Of a stretch of DNA of 64,000 nucleotides, positions 7,426 through 17,255 are shown one piece after another; positions within the stretch are counted from its first letter, which is position 1, and the number at the start of each line of letters is the position of its first letter. The notes under the pieces were generated by a model. The model was not told the origin of the DNA. It was given only the letters and a program-made list of their open reading frames with translations, and did no database searches. The DNA is from Opitutia bacterium (GTDB lineage: Bacteria > Verrucomicrobiota > Verrucomicrobiia > Opitutales > Opitutaceae): assembly GCA_016187945.1 (NCBI GenBank), contig JACPIT010000003.1, forward strand, positions 62,001-126,000. The letters run 5' to 3'. The position numbers and the translations under genes were made by a program.

Positions 7426-8855
7426 GTTTTTTTGCGACGAAGGAAAAACACGATGAGCCCGCCACTCAGCAGCGCGCCGAGACCGAAGCCGGCGGCCAGC
7501 GCGGCATCGGCGAACCAGGCGGACGGGCTGGCGACGGAAGCTGCGCCGCGCGGACGCAGCGGGACGCTCGCCGTGCGAGCGGCGGAGGCGGATGCGGCGG
7601 GCGGGGCGATCGGGACGCGCGGGTCGAGTTCGGCGGCGGTGTCGATGCTCGCGAGCAGCGCCGGGCCCATTTGCGACTCTGTGCTCGCGGAGCTGTCGGA
7701 GGTTTTCGGCAAGCGGATCGCTACGCGAAAACCGATGGTGGCCGACGCGGAAGCCGGCGGAGCGAAATCGCGCGCGGTGCTGCAGGTGGCGGCGAGAGCG
7801 TCGGCCCACGAACCGCCGCGCACGACTTTCGTCGCGACGAGCCTTGCACCGAACGGAATCGGGTCGGCGGTCGCGGCATCGGGGCCGTGGGGATTTTCGG
7901 CGGCGTCGCTCAGTCGGTCGTAGTCGGCGGCGAACCAATCGGCGACCCACTCGGCGACGTTGCCGGCCATGTCGAGCGGACCGAGATCGCTTTGGCCCGC
8001 GGGAAAACTGCCGACGGTGTGCGCCGCGCCGCCGGCGGCGACGAGCGCGGTAAATTCGTCGCTGGCGACGAAGGTGGCGAGCGTGGGATCGCTCTGCTGC
8101 CAGTTCGCGACCATGCCGTCGGCGGAAATTGCGAGCACTTGGTTCGTGGCGAGCGAGCGCGTGGCATCGAGCGCGGCGAAGGTGTCGGGCACGCGGGCGA
8201 CCGCGGTGTTGGCGGTGAAGTGCAATCGACTCGTGCGCGCGAGGACGCCGGCGGCGCAAACGCCGCGGTAATTGCAGCGCGAGGTGAGCGTGTCGCCGAC
8301 GAAGGTTGCGTCGGGATTCGCGCCCCAAGGGAACGCGGCGCCGCGCGTGCCGCGGGCGGCGTGCTCCCATTGCGCTTCGGTGGGCAGGGTGAAATTCCAA
8401 CCGGTGGCGGCGCTGCGCCACGCGCAGAAATCCTGCGCATCCTGCCAGGTGACGAACGTCACCGGCAGGCCCATCGTGCCGATCGGCGGCATGCCATAGG
8501 GCCAGTGCGGCGGCGGCGGGCGACCGGTGGCGTCGACGAACTCCAACCACTCGGCGTTCGTGACCTCGAAGCGGCCGATGGCGAACGCGTCGAGTTTCAC
8601 GGGGTGAAGGTGCGCGCCTTCGCCCATCGTGAACGAGCCGGCGGGCACGTAGTCCATGCCTTGCGGAATCGCGAGCGTGCGCGCGCCGTCGGCGACCGCG
8701 TAGGTCGCGCGCGCGACGGGATCGGGGACGAGTTCGCCGGTGGCGGCGATGGCGACGTAGCTCGACGCGTCGATCGCCGGCGCCGCGTGCGCGAGCGGAG
8801 CCGCGCCGAAAAACAGCGCGGCCAGGGCGCAGGGCGTGGAACGAGCGCGTGGCAT
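7422..8855 (-). CDS. Exported SUMF1/FGE-domain protein with C-terminal membrane anchor
   Basis: A 477-residue protein. It has a signal peptide (residues 1-24, LAHA cleavage region), a SUMF1 (formylglycine-generating-enzyme-like) domain at about 65-390 with signatures FTMGEGAH, RFEVTNAEWLEFV, LPTEAQWEHAARG, MAGNVAEWVADW, VVRGGSW and IGFRVA, and a C-terminal helix ending in RRKKT that anchors it in the inner membrane facing the periplasm. An extra segment of roughly 70 residues lies between RCNYRG and VGSFPAG, where classic family members are short. After GGSW the canonical first active-site Cys of copper-dependent FGE is absent (GGSWADALAATC), so a sulfatase-maturing activity is doubtful. It is the first gene of the SPFH/ATPase unit. 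No sulfatase is encoded nearby. Confidence 0.85.
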   Translation of the reverse strand: MPRARSTPCALAALFFGAAPLAHAAPAIDASSYVAIAATGELVPDPVARATYAVADGARTLAIPQGMDYVPAGSFTMGEGAHLHPVKLDAFAIGRFEVTNAEWLEFVDATGRPPPPHWPYGMPPIGTMGLPVTFVTWQDAQDFCAWRSAATGWNFTLPTEAQWEHAARGTRGAAFPWGANPDATFVGDTLTSRCNYRGVCAAGVLARTSRLHFTANTAVARVPDTFAALDATRSLATNQVLAISADGMVANWQQSDPTLATFVASDEFTALVAAGGAAHTVGSFPAGQSDLGPLDMAGNVAEWVADWFAADYDRLSDAAENPHGPDAATADPIPFGARLVATKVVRGGSWADALAATCSTARDFAPPASASATIGFRVAIRLPKTSDSSASTESQMGPALLASIDTAAELDPRVPIAPPAASASAARTASVPLRPRGAASVASPSAWFADAALAAGFGLGALLSGGLIVFFLRRKKT

Positions 8856-9150
8856 CGCGCCCGTTGTAGCAGAGGCTTCGTTAAGGGCGGATTAAGAGCG
8901 GCGGCCCAGGCATCGCCGCGACAACGCCGATCGCGGGCAACGGTTCGCGCCGGAGGCGCGGCCTTATGCCTCGAGGGGCAGCGATGCACACGCGGGGTTC
9001 GCGTCGCGGCGTTCATTCCATGCCCAGGCCCCGGACGACAAGAAAGTCGCTTCTGCGACTCACGCGGGCGATGGGCGGGGAGAGCGCGGTGCTCTGGCCC
9101 GCGCTCGGGGTTTTTTGCGCGGGCTGAAGCACCGCGCTACTTTCTCTCGC
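8856..9150. other. Intergenic region with a nested inverted repeat
   Basis: A 295-bp gap between the start of the SUMF1 gene and the 3' end of guaB. It should contain the promoter of the SPFH unit, but I see no convincing -35/-10 pair. At 9083-9138 two nested inverted pairs occur: AGCGCGGTGCT with AGCACCGCGCT, and GCCCGCGC with GCGCGGGC, with a T6 run (9111-9116) in the loop. No reading frame looks protein-like. Confidence 0.6.
9117..9140 (+). repeat. Short dispersed repeat, GGGCTGAAGCAC type, copy 1
   Basis: A 24-bp unit containing GGGCTGAAGCACCGCGCTAC. The same unit with one C/T difference recurs at 25185-25208. It forms the right arm of the nested hairpin at 9083-9138, just past the 3' end of guaB. 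It is likely a member of a genome-wide REP-like family. Confidence 0.5.
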
Positions 9151-10713
<1,563 letters not shown>

Positions 10714-10802
10714 GGTGTTGCCGCTAGCGAAATACTCCGCAGGTCGGGAATCTCAACGAGAATCTTTGCCAAGTGCGTCTTCAACCGCTTGCGTGCAGCG
10801 CG

Positions 10803-11795
10803 ATGTCGTCGCGTTTCAGCTATCGGCCTTATCGGCGGGTGTTTCGGACTCCGTTGCGCACGGCGCACGGGCTCTGGACGGAGCGCGAAGGACTGCTGCT
10901 GCGCACGGAAGCGGAGGACGGCATCGTGCGCTTCGGCGAAGTGGCGCCGATTCCGTCGTTCGGGACTGAAACCCTCGCGGAGGCTCGCGAAGTCTGCGCG
11001 AAGTTCGGCGATACGCTCGGCGCGGGCACGGTGTCGGCGGTGCCGGATCGGATGGGCTGTGTGCGCTTCGCGCTCGCCGCCGTGTTGGACAACGCGACTC
11101 CGCCGAAGGCTGCGGCCGCGCGCTTGCCGGTCGCGGCGCTGCTGCCGGCGGGCCGGGCGGCGCTGGCCGCACTGGACGCGCGACTCGAGGCGGGGTTTCT
11201 GGCGTTCAAATGGAAAGTCGGCGTCGATCGACCGGAGGAAGAGATGCCGTTGCTCGACGATCTGCTCGCGCGCTTGCCGGGCTACGCGAAGCTGCGCCTC
11301 GACGCGAACGGCGCGTGGTCGAACCGCGACGCGACGCGCTGGCTGGAATTTTGCGCGGAGCGCCCGCTGGAATTCATCGAGCAACCGCTCATGAACGAGG
11401 ACGCGCTGCTCGGACTCGCGGAGGATTATCCGGTGACACTCGCGCTCGACGAGTCGGTCTCGACGCTCGCCGCGGCGCGCGAGTGGCAGGCGCGCGGCTG
11501 GCGCGGCGTGTTCGTGATCAAGCCCGCGCTCGCCGGCCCGCTCGACGAACTTGTCGCCTGGGCGCACGAGACCAAGCCCGACCTCGTGCTCTCGAGCGCG
11601 ATCGAGACGGCGCTGGCGCGCGCGCAGATCCTGCGCGTGGTGTTCGCGGAGAAGCTGACGGAGCGAGCTCTCGGCTTCGGCATCGGCGAGGTTTTCGGCG
11701 ACCGCCGGTGGGACGGACCGATCGTCGGGCCGCTGCTCGACGCGTCGTGGTGCGATCAAGTGAACCCGGAGGCGCTATGGAACGCTGCGAGCTAG
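10803..11795 (+). CDS. menC: o-Succinylbenzoate synthase (enolase superfamily)
   Basis: Dehydrates SHCHC to o-succinylbenzoate in menaquinone synthesis. The 330-residue protein shows the enolase-superfamily active-site series in order: FKWKVG (acid/base Lys), LRLDANGAW, FIEQPL and LALDES (metal ligands Asp/Glu/Asp) and FVIKPAL (second Lys). The start ATG 10803 gives MSSRFSYRPYRRVFRTPLRT, typical of MenC; an upstream in-frame start would add residues unlike the family. Its last 19 bp overlap menE, so the two are coupled and support each other's identity. Other men genes are not in the window. Confidence 0.9.
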   Translation: MSSRFSYRPYRRVFRTPLRTAHGLWTEREGLLLRTEAEDGIVRFGEVAPIPSFGTETLAEAREVCAKFGDTLGAGTVSAVPDRMGCVRFALAAVLDNATPPKAAAARLPVAALLPAGRAALAALDARLEAGFLAFKWKVGVDRPEEEMPLLDDLLARLPGYAKLRLDANGAWSNRDATRWLEFCAERPLEFIEQPLMNEDALLGLAEDYPVTLALDESVSTLAAAREWQARGWRGVFVIKPALAGPLDELVAWAHETKPDLVLSSAIETALARAQILRVVFAEKLTERALGFGIGEVFGDRRWDGPIVGPLLDASWCDQVNPEALWNAAS

Positions 11796-13039
11796 CGCGT
11801 CTGCTCGGGGCGGAGGCGGCGCCCGCGACACACGCGGTGCACGCGGGGCGCACGCTGATCGCGAGCGCGGATGCGAAGGTGTTTCGAGCGGAATTCGCGG
11901 GTGCGGTCGCGGGCGGCGGCGAAGTTTTTCTCGGCAACCCGGCGTGGAGCGCGGCCGAGCGGGCGGAATTCGAGCGGTTGCCGCTGGCGCCGACGGAGAA
12001 CACGCGTGCGGCACTCGGTCTCGGCTGGCTGATGATTCCGACGGGCGGCTCGTCGGGGCGGTTGAAATTTGCGCGACACGACAGTTTCACGATCGCCGCG
12101 GCGGTGAAAGGCTTCACGCAACACTTCGGCCTCGCGCGCGTGAACGCGCTCGGACTGCTGCCGCTGTTCCACGTGAGCGGGTTCATGGCGTGGATGCGCT
12201 GCGCCGTGACGGGCGGGGAGTTTCGCGCGGCGAACTGGAAGCGCATCGAAGCCGGCGAACGCCCGACGCTGCCCGCGTGCGACGACGGCTGGGTGCTCTC
12301 GCTCGTGCCGACGCAACTCGAGCGCCTGCTGCGCGAGCCGGCGGCGGCGGAGTGGCTGCGCGGATTTCGCATCGTGTTCCTCGGCGGCGCGCCGGCGTGG
12401 CCGGAGCTGCTTGACCGGGCGGCCGAGGCGCATGTGCCGCTCTCGCTGAGCTACGGCATGACGGAGACCGCGGCGATGATCGCGGCGTTGCGTCCGGAGG
12501 AATTTGCGCGGGGCGAGCGGAGTGCGGGCGGCGTGATGCCGCACGCGCGCATCGTGTTGAGCGAGGACGGCGTGATCTGCGCGAGCGGACGTTCGGTTTT
12601 TCGCGGCTACTATCCGGACTGGCGGCACGAGCGGAAGATGTTCGAGACGGCGGATGTGGGGCGCTTCGACGCGGCGCGGCGGCTGCACGTGCTCGGGCGG
12701 CGCGACGCGGTGATCATTTCCGGAGGCGAGAAAGTGCAGCCGTTCGACGTCGAGGCCGTGCTGAAATCGGCGACCGGTTGCGCGTGCGTGGCGGTGATCG
12801 GCGTCGCGGACCGCGAGTGGGGCGAGCGCGTCGTGGCGGTTTACGCTGCGGACGAGAGTTTCGCCGTGAATCTCGCCCGTGAGGCCGCGGCGCGGGCATT
12901 GGCGCCGGCGCAGCGACCCAAGGATTACGTGGCGATCGACACTTGGCCGGCGAGCGAGGCCGGCAAGTTGCACCGGCCGCAGTTGCGCGCGCTGGCCGAG
13001 CAACAGCTTCGCGCTGGCGCAGGACGCGGAGCCGCGTAA
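11777..13039 (+). CDS. menE: o-Succinylbenzoate-CoA ligase, ANL superfamily
   Basis: An acyl-CoA synthetase that activates o-succinylbenzoate with ATP and CoA. The 420 residues are shorter than many MenE proteins, mainly at the N-terminus. ANL core motifs are present: the P-loop-like [12 protein letters not shown], the [10 protein letters not shown] motif, the hinge [14 protein letters not shown], and the C-terminal catalytic Lys context [10 protein letters not shown]. The ATG at 11777 lies inside the end of menC, and the frame overlap makes a bicistronic operon certain enough to assign the substrate. The stop is 11 bp before the polX start. Confidence 0.88.
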   Translation: MERCELARLLGAEAAPATHAVHAGRTLIASADAKVFRAEFAGAVAGGGEVFLGNPAWSAAERAEFERLPLAPTENTRAALGLGWLMIPTGGSSGRLKFARHDSFTIAAAVKGFTQHFGLARVNALGLLPLFHVSGFMAWMRCAVTGGEFRAANWKRIEAGERPTLPACDDGWVLSLVPTQLERLLREPAAAEWLRGFRIVFLGGAPAWPELLDRAAEAHVPLSLSYGMTETAAMIAALRPEEFARGERSAGGVMPHARIVLSEDGVICASGRSVFRGYYPDWRHERKMFETADVGRFDAARRLHVLGRRDAVIISGGEKVQPFDVEAVLKSATGCACVAVIGVADREWGERVVAVYAADESFAVNLAREAAARALAPAQRPKDYVAIDTWPASEAGKLHRPQLRALAEQQLRAGAGRGAA

Positions 13040-13050
13040 TTTCGCCGGCG

Positions 13051-14814
13051 ATGAAAAAAGCCGAGATCGCCGCCGTCCTCACGGATATCGCCACGCTGCT
13101 CGAATTGAAGGGCGAGAATCCGTTCAAGATTCGCGCTTACGTGAGCGGTGCGCGCGTGATCGAGTCGTTGAGCGAGGCGGAGATCGCGGAGCGCGTTGCG
13201 GCGGAGACGCTCGATGAAGTGAAAGGCATCGGCGACGCGCTGGCGCAGAAAGTCGGCGAGTTGGTGCGGACGGGAAAACTGGAGTTCTACGAAAAACTGA
13301 AAGCGTCGCTGCCGCCCGGGCTGGTGGAGCTGTTGGAGATCCCGGGCGTCGGTCCGAAGAAGATCAAGGCGCTGCACGAGCAACTCGGCATCGATTCGAT
13401 CGCGAAGCTCGAAGAGGGCTGCAAGGCCGGCAAAGTCGCCGCGCTCGCGGGCTTCGGCGAGAAGACGCAGGCGAAAATTCTCGAAGGCATCGCGAACCGC
13501 GCCGCCTACGGCAAACGACACGTGTGGCTGGAAGCGTGGCGGGTGGCGGAGCCGATCCTCGCGGGGCTGCGCATGTTGCCGCAGGTCGAGCAGGCAGAGC
13601 ACGCGGGGAGTTTGCGGCGACGGCTCGAGACGGTCGGCGATCTGGATTTCCTCGTCGCGTCGCGCGATCCGCAGCCGGTTTCCGAGTGGTTCGTGAAATG
13701 GCCGGGGGTGAAGGAGGTCACGGCGCGCGGCGAGACCAAGACGAGCGTGCGGCTCGAAACGGGCATCCAGGCCGATCTGCGCATCGTGCCGCCGGAGCAA
13801 TTCGTGTTCGCGCTGCATCACTTCACCGGCTCGAAGGACCACAACGTCCAGATGCGCGGGCGCGCGCTCCAGCGCGGATTGAGCATGAGCGAGTGGGGCC
13901 TCGTGCCGGCGGAAGGCGAGGGGACGGCCAAGCAGAAGGCGGAGGACCGCGGACGGAAGACGGATATCCGGACGGAGGAGCAACTTTTCCGCGCGCTCGG
14001 ACTGAATTTCATCCCGCCGGAGCTGCGCGAAGGAAGCGGCGAAATCGAAGCGGCAGAGGCGGGACCGCTGCCGCGCTTGCTCGAGGAGGACGATCTGCGC
14101 GGCGTGTTCCACAATCACACGACCGAGTCCGATGGCCACAACACGCTCGAAGAGATGACGCGCACGGCGCAGGAACTCGGCTGGGAATACCTCGGGATCG
14201 CCGATCACTCGAAGTCGAGTTTCCAGGCGCGCGGACTCGATGAAGCCCGGCTCGCCGCGGAAGTCGCCGCGATCGAGAAGCTGAACGCCTCGAAAAAATT
14301 CACGACACACGTCTTCGCCGGCAGCGAGGTCGATATTCTGCCCGACGGGCGGCTCGATTTCGCCGACGACGTGCTCGCGACCCTCGATTACGTCGTCGTG
14401 TCGGTGCACTCGGTGTTCAACCGCAGCCGAGAGGAGCAGACGGCGCGCATCATCCGCGCGATCGAGAATCCGCACGTCACGATGCTCGGTCACCTCACCG
14501 GCCGCATCCTGCTGGAGCGACCGGGCTACGACGTCGATGCGGAGAAAATCGTCGATGCGGCCATCGCGAACGGCGTCATCGTCGAACTGAACGCGAGTCC
14601 GTGGCGCCTCGACATGGACTGGCGGCTCTGGCGTCGCGCGGCCGAACGCGGCTTGTTGACGAGCATCAACCCCGACGCGCACTCGACGGAGCAATTGCAG
14701 TGGTTCCGTGCCGGCGTCGCGGCAGCGCGCAAAGGCTGGCTGACGAAGGAGCACGTGCTGAACACGCGACCGCTGGCGGAGGTGAAGAAATATCTCGCGG
14801 CGAAAAAACGTTGA
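13051..14814 (+). CDS. polX: Family X DNA polymerase with PHP exonuclease domain
   Basis: A bacterial/archaeal PolX of 587 residues, the usual size, acting in gap filling during DNA repair. Order of domains: an N-terminal 8-kDa region (about 1-95), helix-hairpin-helix motifs ([19 protein letters not shown] and a second near [11 protein letters not shown]), the nucleotidyltransferase motif [17 protein letters not shown] at about residues 186-202 with the third Asp in QADLRIV, and a C-terminal PHP domain ([35 protein letters not shown]) that in homologues gives Mn-dependent 3'-5' exonuclease activity. It follows menE after 11 bp, so it may share the men transcript although the functions are unrelated. 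Confidence 0.94.
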   Translation: MKKAEIAAVLTDIATLLELKGENPFKIRAYVSGARVIESLSEAEIAERVAAETLDEVKGIGDALAQKVGELVRTGKLEFYEKLKASLPPGLVELLEIPGVGPKKIKALHEQLGIDSIAKLEEGCKAGKVAALAGFGEKTQAKILEGIANRAAYGKRHVWLEAWRVAEPILAGLRMLPQVEQAEHAGSLRRRLETVGDLDFLVASRDPQPVSEWFVKWPGVKEVTARGETKTSVRLETGIQADLRIVPPEQFVFALHHFTGSKDHNVQMRGRALQRGLSMSEWGLVPAEGEGTAKQKAEDRGRKTDIRTEEQLFRALGLNFIPPELREGSGEIEAAEAGPLPRLLEEDDLRGVFHNHTTESDGHNTLEEMTRTAQELGWEYLGIADHSKSSFQARGLDEARLAAEVAAIEKLNASKKFTTHVFAGSEVDILPDGRLDFADDVLATLDYVVVSVHSVFNRSREEQTARIIRAIENPHVTMLGHLTGRILLERPGYDVDAEKIVDAAIANGVIVELNASPWRLDMDWRLWRRAAERGLLTSINPDAHSTEQLQWFRAGVAAARKGWLTKEHVLNTRPLAEVKKYLAAKKR

Positions 14815-14933
14815 GCTGACGCACGCTTGCGCGGCCGCGCGCGCACGTCGCGCCACGGTTGATATCGGCGCGCTCGTAGTGCCAGCGAGGAGCGTGCACG
14901 GGATGACGTCTTCGCCAGCCGCATCATCCGAAT

Positions 14934-14950
14934 ATGGCGTATTACGCCAT
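14934..14950. repeat. Palindrome ATGGCGTATTACGCCAT, copy 1
   Basis: A perfect palindrome around a central T, 17 bp. A 16-bp copy is at 15188-15203, on the other side of the repeat element. Related cores (CGTATTACG or its complement) occur at 56123-56135 and 60870-60880, always outside genes. Confidence 0.6.
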
Positions 14951-14953
14951 AAA

Positions 14954-15122
14954 CCTAAATTCCGCAGTTGAAACGCGGAGAGCGCGGAGGACGCGGAGTA
15001 GAACGCGGGAAGATCCGGCCTCCGAAGGGCTCACCGGCCGGGTGAAGGGCCGCGGAGCGGAATGAGCGGAGTTTCTCTTCTGTGCTTTCCGCGTCCTCCG
15101 CGTTTCAACTGCGTTTTTCAGG
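14954..15122. repeat. Palindromic interspersed repeat, CCTAAATT family, copy 2
   Basis: Begins CCTAAATTCCGCAGTTGAAA and ends TTTCAACTGCGTTTTTCAGG, so the termini are inverted; further inward GCGGAGGACGCGGA at the left pairs with TCCGCGTCCTCCGC at the right. Same terminal layout as the copy at 1510-1681, with a diverged centre. No coding capacity. Flanked by the palindromes at 14934 and 15188. Confidence 0.65.
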
Positions 15123-15187
15123 AAAAACTCATGTGGAGGCCGCGAGCGTGGGAGCGAAAGGGTGAACGAAAGGCTATCCGAAGAATG

Positions 15188-15203
15188 TGGCGTATTACGC
15201 CAT
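15188..15203. repeat. Palindrome TGGCGTATTACGCCAT, copy 2
   Basis: Second copy of the palindrome found at 14934-14950, about 157 bp before the treZ start codon. It could be a target-site footprint of the inserted element between them, or a protein-binding site. Confidence 0.55.
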
Positions 15204-15345
15204 ATGCGCGGCGAGATCCGGGGCGGCCGGCGGGCGGGATACCTTCGAGTGGCGCGGCAATTCGGCCTCGGCGCAACGTGTGCCGCTGCTTTCTCCGATG
15301 CGCGCGGAAGGAGCGCATCGGATTTCTCGCTTCGGTGCGGCGACC

Positions 15346-15351
15346 TATACT
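15346..15351 (+). promoter_or_regulatory. Possible -10 box TATACT upstream of treZ
   Basis: TATACT ends eight bases before the treZ ATG, unusual in this GC-rich DNA. If used, transcription would begin almost at the start codon and give a leaderless or very short-leader mRNA. No good -35 box is seen at the matching distance (TTTCTC at 15323), so confidence is low. Confidence 0.25.
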
Positions 15352-15359
15352 GCGCCCGC

Positions 15360-17255
15360 ATGCCGTCGTATGTGCGCAAGTTTCCCATCGGTGCCGAACT
15401 CATGCCGGAAGGCGGCACTCATTTCCGCGTTTTGGCGCCGGCATCGAAGACTGCCGCGGTCGAGCTTCTGCGCGAAAACAGCCAGCCCGTGCTCGCTGCG
15501 CTCGAACGCGAACCGAGCGGGCATTTCTCGGGCGCCGTGCCCGAGGCGGCCGCCGGCCTCCGTTACCGCATCCGCGTCGACACAGGCGCGTTTCCCGATC
15601 CCGCGTCGCGTTTTCAACCCGATGGTCCGCACGGTCCGTCCGAGATCGTCGCGCCGGATTTCGCGTGGACCGACGCCGCCTGGCGCGGGCGCACCAACGA
15701 GGAACTGGTTGTCTACGAACTGCACCTCGGCACGTTCACGCCGGAGGGAACCTGGCGCGCGGCGATGGAGAAACTACCCGCGCTCGCGGAACTCGGGATC
15801 ACGGCGGTGGAGGTGATGCCGATCGCGGATTTTCCGGGGCAGTTCGGCTGGGGCTACGACGGCGTGAATCACTTTGCGCCGTGCCGGCTCTACGGCACGC
15901 CGGCCGACGCGAAGGCGTTCGTCGACCGCGCGCACGCGCTCGGCCTCGCGGCGATTCTCGACGTCGTCTACAACCACTTCGGGCCGGACGGAAATTACCT
16001 CGCGCAGTTCTCGCGCGATTTTGTGAGCCGAAAATACGCGAACGAGTGGGGCGACGCCTTGAACTTCGACGGCGAGAACGCCGCGGGCGTGCGCGAGTTT
16101 TTCGTGACGAACGCCGCCTACTGGATTGGCGAGTATCACTTCGACGGACTGCGGCTCGACGCGACGCAGCAGATATTCGACGAGTCGCCCACGCACGTCC
16201 TCGCGGAGGTCGTCACCGCGGCGCGAACGGCGGCGCCGCGTCGGCACGTGCACATCGTGGCGGAGAACGAAGCGCAGCACGCGCGACTCGTGCGACCGGC
16301 GCGCAGCGGTGGCTGCGGCATGGACTCGATCTGGAACGACGATTTTCATCACAGCGCGCTGGTCGCGGCCACGGGGCGCGCGGAGGCGTATTTCCGCGAT
16401 TTTCGCGGGGCGCCGCAGGAGTTCGTTTCGGCGCTGAAATACGGCTTCCTCTATCAAGGCCAGTGGTATGAGTGGCAGCAGAAGCGCCGCGGCGAGCCGG
16501 CGTGGGATCTGCGGCCGGCGCACTTCACCGTCTTTCTCGAGAACCACGACCAGGTTTCCAATTTTTTCTCGGGCGCGCGGCTGCACCAGCAGACGAGCCC
16601 CGGCCGGATGCGCGCGCTGACGGCGCTGCTGTTGCTCGCGCCGTGCACGCCGCTGCTGTTCCAAGGGCAGGAGTTCGCTTCGAGCGCGCCGTTCGTTTTT
16701 TTCGCCGATCACCATTCCGAGCTCGCTCCGGCCGTGCGCGAAGGGCGGCGAAAATTTCTCACGCAGTTCCGCTCGATCGCCGATGCGGATCTGGCCGGCC
16801 ACTACCTCGATCCGTCGAGCCGCGCGACGTTCGAGCGGTGCAAACTCGACTGGGGCGAGCGCGAGCGCCACGTGCGCGCGGTGACGTTTCACGCGGACTT
16901 GCTGAAACTGCGCCGCGAGACGCACGCGCTGCGTCGACCGGAGCGTTTCGACGGCGCGGTGCTCGGTGCGCACGCGTTCGTGTTGCGCTTCTTTTCGACC
17001 GAAGGCGATCGGTTGCTCGTCGTGAATCTCGGCGCCGACCTGCATCTGCAGTGCGCACCCGAACCGCTCCTCGCGCCGCCTGGTGGCGGCGGCTGGCGCG
17101 TGGAGTGGTCGAGCGAGGAACTGGACTACGGCGGGCGCGGCGTCGCGCCGCTGGAAACCCGCCTCAACTGGATCATCCCCGCCGAAGCCACCGTGTTGCT
17201 CGTGCCTCATGAAGACCCTGTCCTCCCCGCCGCCCGACTTGGTGAGGCGAATTGA
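15360..17255 (+). CDS. treZ: Malto-oligosyltrehalose trehalohydrolase (GH13)
   Basis: Hydrolyses maltooligosyl-trehalose to release trehalose, in the cytoplasm. The 631 residues contain an N-terminal CBM48-like beta domain (residues about 5-95), then a GH13 barrel with LDVVYNHFGPDGNYL, DGLRLDATQ (nucleophile Asp at about 267), HIVAENE (acid/base Glu at about 302) and FLENHDQVSNF (third Asp at about 397). GWGYDGVNHFAP and the NHDQV context are typical of TreZ and separate it from glycogen branching enzymes. TreY, the usual partner, is not in the window. The last 47 bp overlap the next gene, a debranching-type enzyme, which supports a shared role in alpha-glucan and trehalose metabolism. Confidence 0.9.
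   Translation: MPSYVRKFPIGAELMPEGGTHFRVLAPASKTAAVELLRENSQPVLAALEREPSGHFSGAVPEAAAGLRYRIRVDTGAFPDPASRFQPDGPHGPSEIVAPDFAWTDAAWRGRTNEELVVYELHLGTFTPEGTWRAAMEKLPALAELGITAVEVMPIADFPGQFGWGYDGVNHFAPCRLYGTPADAKAFVDRAHALGLAAILDVVYNHFGPDGNYLAQFSRDFVSRKYANEWGDALNFDGENAAGVREFFVTNAAYWIGEYHFDGLRLDATQQIFDESPTHVLAEVVTAARTAAPRRHVHIVAENEAQHARLVRPARSGGCGMDSIWNDDFHHSALVAATGRAEAYFRDFRGAPQEFVSALKYGFLYQGQWYEWQQKRRGEPAWDLRPAHFTVFLENHDQVSNFFSGARLHQQTSPGRMRALTALLLLAPCTPLLFQGQEFASSAPFVFFADHHSELAPAVREGRRKFLTQFRSIADADLAGHYLDPSSRATFERCKLDWGERERHVRAVTFHADLLKLRRETHALRRPERFDGAVLGAHAFVLRFFSTEGDRLLVVNLGADLHLQCAPEPLLAPPGGGGWRVEWSSEELDYGGRGVAPLETRLNWIIPAEATVLLVPHEDPVLPAARLGEAN

Larger units (their letters stand above)
14815..15359. 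other. 545-bp intergenic region with repeat element and palindromes
   Basis: No gene is supported here; the small ORFs are repeat-derived. It holds a palindromic interspersed element (14954-15122) bracketed by two copies of a near-identical 16-17 bp palindrome (14934-14950 and 15188-15203). The promoter of treZ must lie in the last ~150 bp. Confidence 0.6.

Noticed and set aside
7426-8550. N-terminal extension of the polytopic SPFH protein
   Set aside because: The frame is open but overlaps the SUMF1 gene completely and reads as Arg-rich filler; the GTG at 7425 overlapping the SUMF1 stop explains the gene start better.
7422-8855. SUMF1 protein as a sulfatase-activating enzyme
   Set aside because: No sulfatase gene in the window, the protein lacks the first canonical active-site Cys, and it is part of a membrane-complex operon.
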